Of a DNA stretch of 60,000 nucleotides, positions 53,966-60,000 are shown piece by piece (the first letter of the stretch is position 1; each line of letters begins with the position of its first letter). The DNA is from Nymphaea colorata. Its lineage: Eukaryota; Streptophyta; Magnoliopsida; Nymphaeales; Nymphaeaceae. The notes beneath the pieces are model-generated. The model saw only the letters and a program-made list of their open reading frames with translations, was not told where the DNA came from and made no database searches. Location of the stretch: contig NC_045140.1 of the NCBI RefSeq assembly GCF_008831285.2, forward strand, positions 16,926,370 through 16,986,369. The letters are read 5' to 3'. The position numbers and the translations under genes are program-made.

Positions 53966-55009
53966 TATATCATATCAATAATGTCTGAGATAATAATAAA
54001 AAGTTGTATGCGCTAATATAATGACTGAGATAACGACACAAATATGTGACAACGACAAGAGTGACACAAGAGAACGAAGACATTTCTTTGCCATTCAGAA
54101 GAATATATTAGTCACAATGACCTACATATATATTAATTGACACAATCATTTGGTTTGTATTGTATCAAATCCCAAAGCCTTTAATCTATCTCCACATGAC
54201 AGCAACACAGGCCTGCGCACTAAAATCTCGTGCACCATGACTTCACTTGTCTCTCTGGTGTATATTCCACAAGGGCGTGGTTATGTAAGCTGCTTCATAT
54301 AAGGAAAAGTGGCAAAAAAGGGGCAAAGGACGATACCACATCTAACCAGTATAAGACGATTCAGACCAAACCAGCACCTGCACCAAGAAGCTGGATAGGT
54401 AGATGCACAATGAAGGGAAAATAAAACATTATAAATGAAACTAATTAAAAGAAAGTCACCCATAAATTCCGAAAGTGGGGCATGCATATATTCATTCAAC
54501 GGTTTCATTGAATCAGTTAAGAATTAAATAATAAACAGATGAATTACTATCTTTGCCACCGGTTCAACTTTAGATCCCAGATCCCTCCAGCTTTTAGTAT
54601 ACTTTAAGCCGCAATTGAGGCAAAGTTCTCCAGTCTCCTAGCCACCAGATATCTTTACATGCATACACATACATATTCTCCTTCACAAAATTAAGTACCT
54701 GCCTGCGTGCGCACACACGAATAATTTTGCGGCCTGGGTCTGTGGGTGACAGAGAGAGAGACTATTGATCGATCGAGATGCCATTTATGCATATTATACT
54801 CACTTTTTCGAAGTGAGCATCCCTAACCCCAAACCGTATTTTGGAACCAGTATGGTCAGTGTAGTACATACCGAATTCGCAGTTAGTTCTCCGAACAAGA
54901 AGAAATTCTCGTTCACCATTTTTTATAACATCCAATGTTCATTTCATTTTTCTCTTTATTTTCGCACAATCAAGGGCATATATTTTGATCCAGCTCCTTC
55001 GATTTTTTA
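53966..55009. other. ~1.05-kb segment present only in copy C
   Basis: In copy B the sequence passes directly from CATACTCTTGTAGTC to ATTTCTTATGCAAAAAGGC. In C these are about 1.05 kb apart. The segment has no recognised coding domain, LTR or inverted ends. Confidence 0.5.
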
Positions 55010-56560
55010 TTTCTTATGCAAAAAGGCGTTTCTACTCTCTTACACTACCCCAACTTCAGTTCCATTTTTATTTTCCGTCATGGCGATTTGTATGTAGTTG
55101 CCACGCGAAAGGCATTTTGTCACACTCAACGGGTCATTTAACGCTTTTCACATAGAACCGGTGATTTGTGAATTAGTTTTTAACCAGCCGTCAATTGGTC
55201 ATTTTTTGAAATATGAGCTCTATCTTGTAAATCAATCAATTGTTGAGCGGTTTTTTTTTTTTTTGTGATTCATATGAAAAACCAAAGCACTTTTCAACGC
55301 AAAAGGACAGACAGTTACGGCGAAAGTGGAGATCATATTGCAACCAGTAATTTATTACGTCCCTTCTTCCACAAGAGTTAGCTTCTCTGACGCATATTTT
55401 TGCGTTACTGAATATGTTAAACTTTGTCATCTACTACAGGTCTAGTGTTCAGATTCGTTGTACGACTGACTCACATTCTTAGCTAATAAAATGTGAATTT
55501 TCGGAGAGACAAGGTCAGTGATGCTCACTACAGATTGGAGTCTGACGATAACATATGTAACTATGCATAAAGCAATTATCAGACATACTAGTCCACGTTG
55601 AGATTCATCTTGAAGAATCAGGCATGTCAACTAACCCAGTTCAATCGAACAACCCAAATAAAGGATTCACTGGCTACCGCCTTGCGACAATTTGATGGTG
55701 ACCTTCATGAAAGATATTATACAAGAAAGCTTAAAAAGAATTGCAAACTTTAACACAGATTAAAGCCTTATTTGTGAAAATATCGATGAAGGATTTTCCA
55801 AGAAAGAAGTGTGTATTACAGGCAACCACAATTCAAAATCATAGTCAACGTGCATACCATAAATATTCACCATTCACTTTAAGATGTACCAGACATTTCC
55901 CTATGAGCTCAGGCAACCATGGTTCAAAAATCCCAAGAGTGTGAAAGCCATAAAACACGAGGTCGAGCTGGTACACTAGAAAGGTTCTACCGCTGTTTGA
56001 TATGGATGAAGGTCCAAGTCTCCCTCTGGAATGTCAAACAACAAAAGAACTCCACAAACAGAGACACATTTAGCTGTATCACGAAGTCCCCGTAAAATGC
56101 ACTCCCGGTGCTCCATGTAGCGCTTCAATAAGTCAAGTTTCAGACCAGCATAATCTGAAATCGGAAACCAAAAAGCTACAGTAAGAGTGCAGAATGGTCT
56201 AGTTTGAATTAGCAGATATTACACAAAGACTAAATCCGTATAATCAAAATAAGGAAAAGATCATAAGCATAACCACACCTAGCAGCAGCTAATATTGTCG
56301 CAAGAAAATAGAGGATTTCCATGCTGAAGAGACAAAAATCCTTCACATTAAGAAAAAAAAAATGGAAAAGGAAAAAAATAAAGGATGCACAGAGGCTGAC
56401 AGTGAACACTCCGAATATACTCGTATTACTTCATGTTATCTACTTCATTAATTTCCATGAAACCGACTCCAAGGGCTTGCCAAAGGAGAAAGACCTATCA
56501 TATTCCTCGTTACATTCAAAAGATTGAGAATGATAGTTACTCCATTTTTTTTTTTCGCAT
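55010..56560. repeat. Duplicon block Q, copy C
   Basis: Near-identical to 27730-29245, and more distantly to 14330-15410. Confidence 0.85.
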
Positions 56561-56604
56561 TTTCTTCTTTATTTTGTCTTTATATAGTTGTGCAAGATGA
56601 TTTA

Positions 56605-57005
56605 ACACATCAAGATATCCCAGACATTGCATGTATTCTGTAATTTTGGACAATGGGAGCACAGGCACATTGGTTGCCCATATGAATGGTTGATTGATAA
56701 CAATAGATGCCAGGGAAATCTTTCCTTGATCGCAAGAGTCCTTGCCAAAGGACCCTTAAAAAGAACTCACTGTGAGGAAGAGTTGTGCTAATGGTCATAC
56801 CAAAACAGAACCTGGTTTCAATAAAGTTGCACACGGTCTCTCAGGACTGAAACCTGCCACACATTCCCTTCTTCAATGTGCAGAGAAACAAATAGCCAGA
56901 GACGCACGCTAAAGTGCCTCTTTATGAGTTCTTCGATGGCTTTCAACTATTGATTCAAAATGGGCTCTAGATAGTGCATCGACATTTTAGGAACTTCATC
57001 TTCCA
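56605..57005 (-). pseudogene. Unidentified gene relic on the minus strand (copy C)
   Basis: Counterpart of 29246-29710. The minus strand begins MEDEVPKMSMHYLEPILNQ, then the same TAG stop. Further frames match with scattered changes. Family not recognised. Confidence 0.35.
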
Positions 57006-58047
57006 TACCCATAGCAGATGCATAAACAACAAAAAGTTTCACAAAGTTGGACCTTTCGATATACTGCTATCTGAAATAAGATGAAAATAATCTTGACAAC
57101 CAACATAGATGATTCATCAAAAACAGAACAATAGGTCGGAGAACAATAGATAAGCATTATGTACTTCAGAAGCTGGATATATACATAAAAAAACAGAAAA
57201 AACAATATTGTTTTTGTGTGTAATCAACCAAATTCATCGCACACGATATAACCAGCGTGTTGCACACGAGGAACCCAATATAGAGACGCATACACAAATT
57301 AACCAATCATTCACACATGACCCTAGAAGACATTGGAATGATACGTTTTGATAACGGAATTAACGGCTGTGACTTTTCTGGAAGAGCTCGAAGTTACAGG
57401 TATACCTTCAAAAAGCGACTAGGTTGAAGGAATTATAGTGGTTATTTTGACAATTAAAGCATGGGTGGATTTTGACTGCAGGCTGCGCATTCCTTAGCCC
57501 ATCCTAAAGAAGAAAAAAAAAGTGATTCTTTGGTTTCTTTTACTTTTTCCATCCAAGAATCACTTTCTGGTATCTTCCCGGAGGACTAGGCTTATGCAAA
57601 GGGCATGATTAACGGAAGTTTGACAGGAGAAAAAGCTAAGGTTGGTTGGGAAGCTGGGCCTACGTTAAAATTCCAGCACAATGAAGGATGAGTGAAGCGG
57701 ATAAGATCAATGTAATAAATAGAAGGATAATGCCATTACTCTGTTCACCTGTAATATTTTTGAAGAATTTTTTTCCTCTGAGAGAGAAAAGGGTAAACAA
57801 CAACAGTTGAAGTTTCATTCTTTATCACAGCTATGTGCTCATTGTGCTGTGGGGAAGTGGCCATGCTCTGTTACTATAGCTGTTCTAAGATTTGGTATAC
57901 AAATCCCCTAGATGGTAGGCAGAAGTAGCTCAGGTGATATGTCATGGTAATCCAACTGCCAAAAGTACAAGAAAATATTACAAAATGACCGCCTCACTTT
58001 TCACAAGCCACACATAAGTCTTCAACTTTTCATCGAACTCTCAAACA
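57006..58047. repeat. Duplicon spacer and block, copy C
   Basis: Matches 29711-30560 but carries about 200 bp (57475-57680) absent from B and shared with copy A (19590-19700). It contains a hairpin: AAGTGATTCTTTGG (about 57518-57532) pairs with CCAAGAATCACTT (57552-57564). Confidence 0.75.
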
Positions 58048-58114
58048 TTGTGTAATAAATCAAATGAACGAAAATTCCTCTTTTATATATCACTTAAAAA
58101 TAAAAATAAAGTGA

Positions 58115-58356
58115 ATGACGACCATCGACAGAATCGTCGACGATGGTTGCCGGCGTCCCCGCTGTTTTCTCCCTCTTTCTTCCCTCTCTCGGTTAAAGAA
58201 CATGGAAAGAACTGTTCCGTTGACCTTTGCCACTCCTGTGTTCATCACTCTCACCACCAAATTCATCATGACCACAGTCAGAGCACTATTGCGCAAGCAT
58301 TCTTCATCCTCACTATCACAGGTCCCAAACTAAGGGACGTGGCGTCGGACTGGTGA
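58115..58356 (+). other. Duplicon small-ORF region, copy C
   Basis: Counterpart of 30588-30844, with both overlapping frames open (58115-58333 and 58048-58356). One has LTFATPVFITLTTKFIMTT, the other the His-rich HHSHHQIHHDHSQ and the same final VASDW. Coding status unresolved. Confidence 0.3.
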
Positions 58357-58998
58357 GCTGGTGAAAGTCCGCCAGTTATTTGAATTAGTTGCTTGGTGAT
58401 ATAACCACAATTAAATCATCCCACGGGATATGCATCCATACTCGAATATAATCCTATGATGTTGTATTTTTGTCACAATAGCTAAAACAGTTACACATGA
58501 ATCAACGGTATGCAGCTTTACCATGATGTTTTATTTTTTATCATATTTTCCGGTTTCTGCAGTTATTATTATATCCACGCGCTCACATTTGATTTTAATG
58601 AGTAGTTCTTTTAAATAGCAGATGCTACGAAGAGTTAAATGATAGCCAGTTGGCAAAGATGGACATATTTGTGCTCTTGGGCCCGCTTTGTACTCGATGC
58701 ATTTCTTTATGCAAATCTTATCTGCCCTATGTGATCAGGAAAGCCGTGCAGGAGCTTGTTTTGTCTATATTTGATAGCAATGGTAGCGTATCTTCAGCTT
58801 GGTGATGTTTACAACACTTGCCAAATGAAGAGATCTTTTGTGGAAGCAAACTAACGTATATTACAGATCTTGAAAAATATTGGAACAAATAATACTATGG
58901 CATTATGAAAAAAGGGTTTCTTAAATGTCTATATTTTTATATGCAGAATCAGTATGATCGATATAGGAAAGATAGACATGAAAGGAACTCTATTTGAA
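58357..58998 (+). pseudogene. Duplicon spacer and unidentified coding-like relic, copy C
   Basis: Counterpart of 30845-31498. The frame MDIFVLLGPLCTRCISLCKS...SSAW (48 codons from about 58660) is open. The following YWNK block is broken by TAA, and NQYDRYRKDRHERNSI is retained at the end. Family unknown. Confidence 0.35.
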
Positions 58999-60000
58999 TT
59001 GGTTCACATAAAACACAACGGCTGGCCAGGTATAAGTCCCATGATTTTAGGTTGCATTGGGTCCGCACTTTGTCTCGATTTTCTTGTGTGATAAATCAAG
59101 CTTGCAGCCTTGCCCTTGGTGAAGGGCCACATTTCTGCAACTTTGTTTTTTTTCATACACTCAAAGGACACACTGTAATCCACTGACAAAAAGAAGATAA
59201 TGAATCGAGTCGATACTAAGGCTGCGAGGATCAGACGATTAGAATCAACTCGATCGCAAATTCGTTCGTTTCAGCTTTCAGGTTTTATAAAATGTTTCAA
59301 CTCTTTAAATTATTGTATATATATTTCTTTCTTTTTTTTTTCAAAAATGATTTTTAATATTTGGAACAGATTGAGATGAACTGCGGAATCTGCGGACCCA
59401 TAGAATCGACGGCGGAGTCAATTGAATTCAGGAACCGATTTTCGCTACAATATTTGGCCACCATCGGCGAGCTGACGTTTCTCCATTATATATAATGTGT
59501 GAGTACAGATAGACGGAAGCAGCCAAATCTCTTTAATTATAAGGTCAAGGGCTATCAGATTTGACTTTGCAAGTTTTAGTTGATATGGAGATTCGGGTGA
59601 TAAATCATTTTGCACGACCCGTACTCCAAAGTGACCTCACGTTGCTAGACTTAACAATCTGCTTGCTAATCTCTTTTTCAGTAAATATCGACACTGGGAC
59701 CATAATCGTCATGTATGAGATGTCTATCACTTTATAATTTCCCTCCAAAGTCCAACCTGTCGAGAGTTCTTACTTTCTATATATACGTTGCGAGCCATCC
59801 ATCCGTCCCACTCGATTCTATGTATACATGTGTAATCGGCGCATCAAATTTTCTGGATTTTTATTTCTTCATGTTTCCTACACAAGTACAATGTAATTAA
59901 TAATCGCTGGGTTTAATTCTTTCTTGGCTTATAACATCTATTCTACACATTACATTTCCGTGGTTTTTTTTATGCTAACATTGTCGGACATTTTCAGTCT
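58999..60000. repeat. Duplicon end-block, copy C, cut by window edge
   Basis: Near-identical to 31499-32470. If copy C continues like copy B, a second CYSTM-type gene may lie just past the window. Confidence 0.85.

Noticed and set aside
54765-55097. 110-codon ORF in the copy-C-specific segment
   Set aside because: It crosses the boundary into block Q, where copies A and B have no such frame, and the composition is AT-driven.

Overview
The window is nuclear DNA of a flowering plant. The evidence is long, intronless CC-NB-ARC-LRR (CNL) immune-receptor genes, a two-exon CYSTM-type gene with plant GT/AG splice sites, and AT-rich intergenic DNA full of Copia, LINE, TRIM and MITE remains. The species cannot be named from the sequence alone.

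Layout. At the left edge (1-1689, minus strand) is the 5' part of one CNL gene, cut by the window border. From 1.7 to 24 kb there is no intact gene. This stretch holds a Harbinger-like MITE (2189-2489), an eroded minus-strand Copia element (5.9-10.3 kb) split by a block with a ~70-bp minisatellite, a 5'-truncated LINE (11.1-13.0 kb) with a second LINE 3' end beside it, a hAT-like MITE with a target-site duplication (15464-15991), a complete TRIM retroelement with LTRs, PBS and a 5-bp TSD (16583-17446), a GC-rich fold-back element (17.6-18.0 kb), and pieces of an old duplicon.

From 23.3 kb to the end the window is a tandem resistance-gene cluster. Copy B (about 23.3-32.5 kb) and copy C (about 48.9-60 kb, running off the right edge) each carry an intact CNL gene of 906 or 908 codons (24294-27014 and 50510-53236, about 88% identical proteins by hand count) followed by the same ~5-6 kb of flanking sequence. 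Copy D, between them, is a wrecked CNL pseudogene (41625-43757): it lacks its 5' half, has stops, a 97-bp deletion and an ~870-bp insertion, and is fused to downstream duplicon sequence. A fourth, partial copy A without an NLR lies at 14.3-20.4 kb. Two inverted arms of ~0.85 kb (39.15-39.99 and 45.5-46.4 kb) bracket copy D.

Between B and D lie a small CYSTM-type gene (32772-33306, minus) and a decayed Copia element with one 3' LTR (33951-37118).

Functional reading. The three CNLs with coding capacity are predicted cytosolic or plasma-membrane-associated nucleotide-switch immune receptors. The duplicated flanks, the pseudogene and the captured NLR fragment at 49.64 kb show a cluster diversifying by unequal exchange, deletion and transposition. 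I found no wholly new system. The most unusual features are a 15-residue tandem duplication inside the NB domain and an MHE (not MHD) motif in the left-edge CNL, and duplicon blocks with unexplained conserved ORFs.
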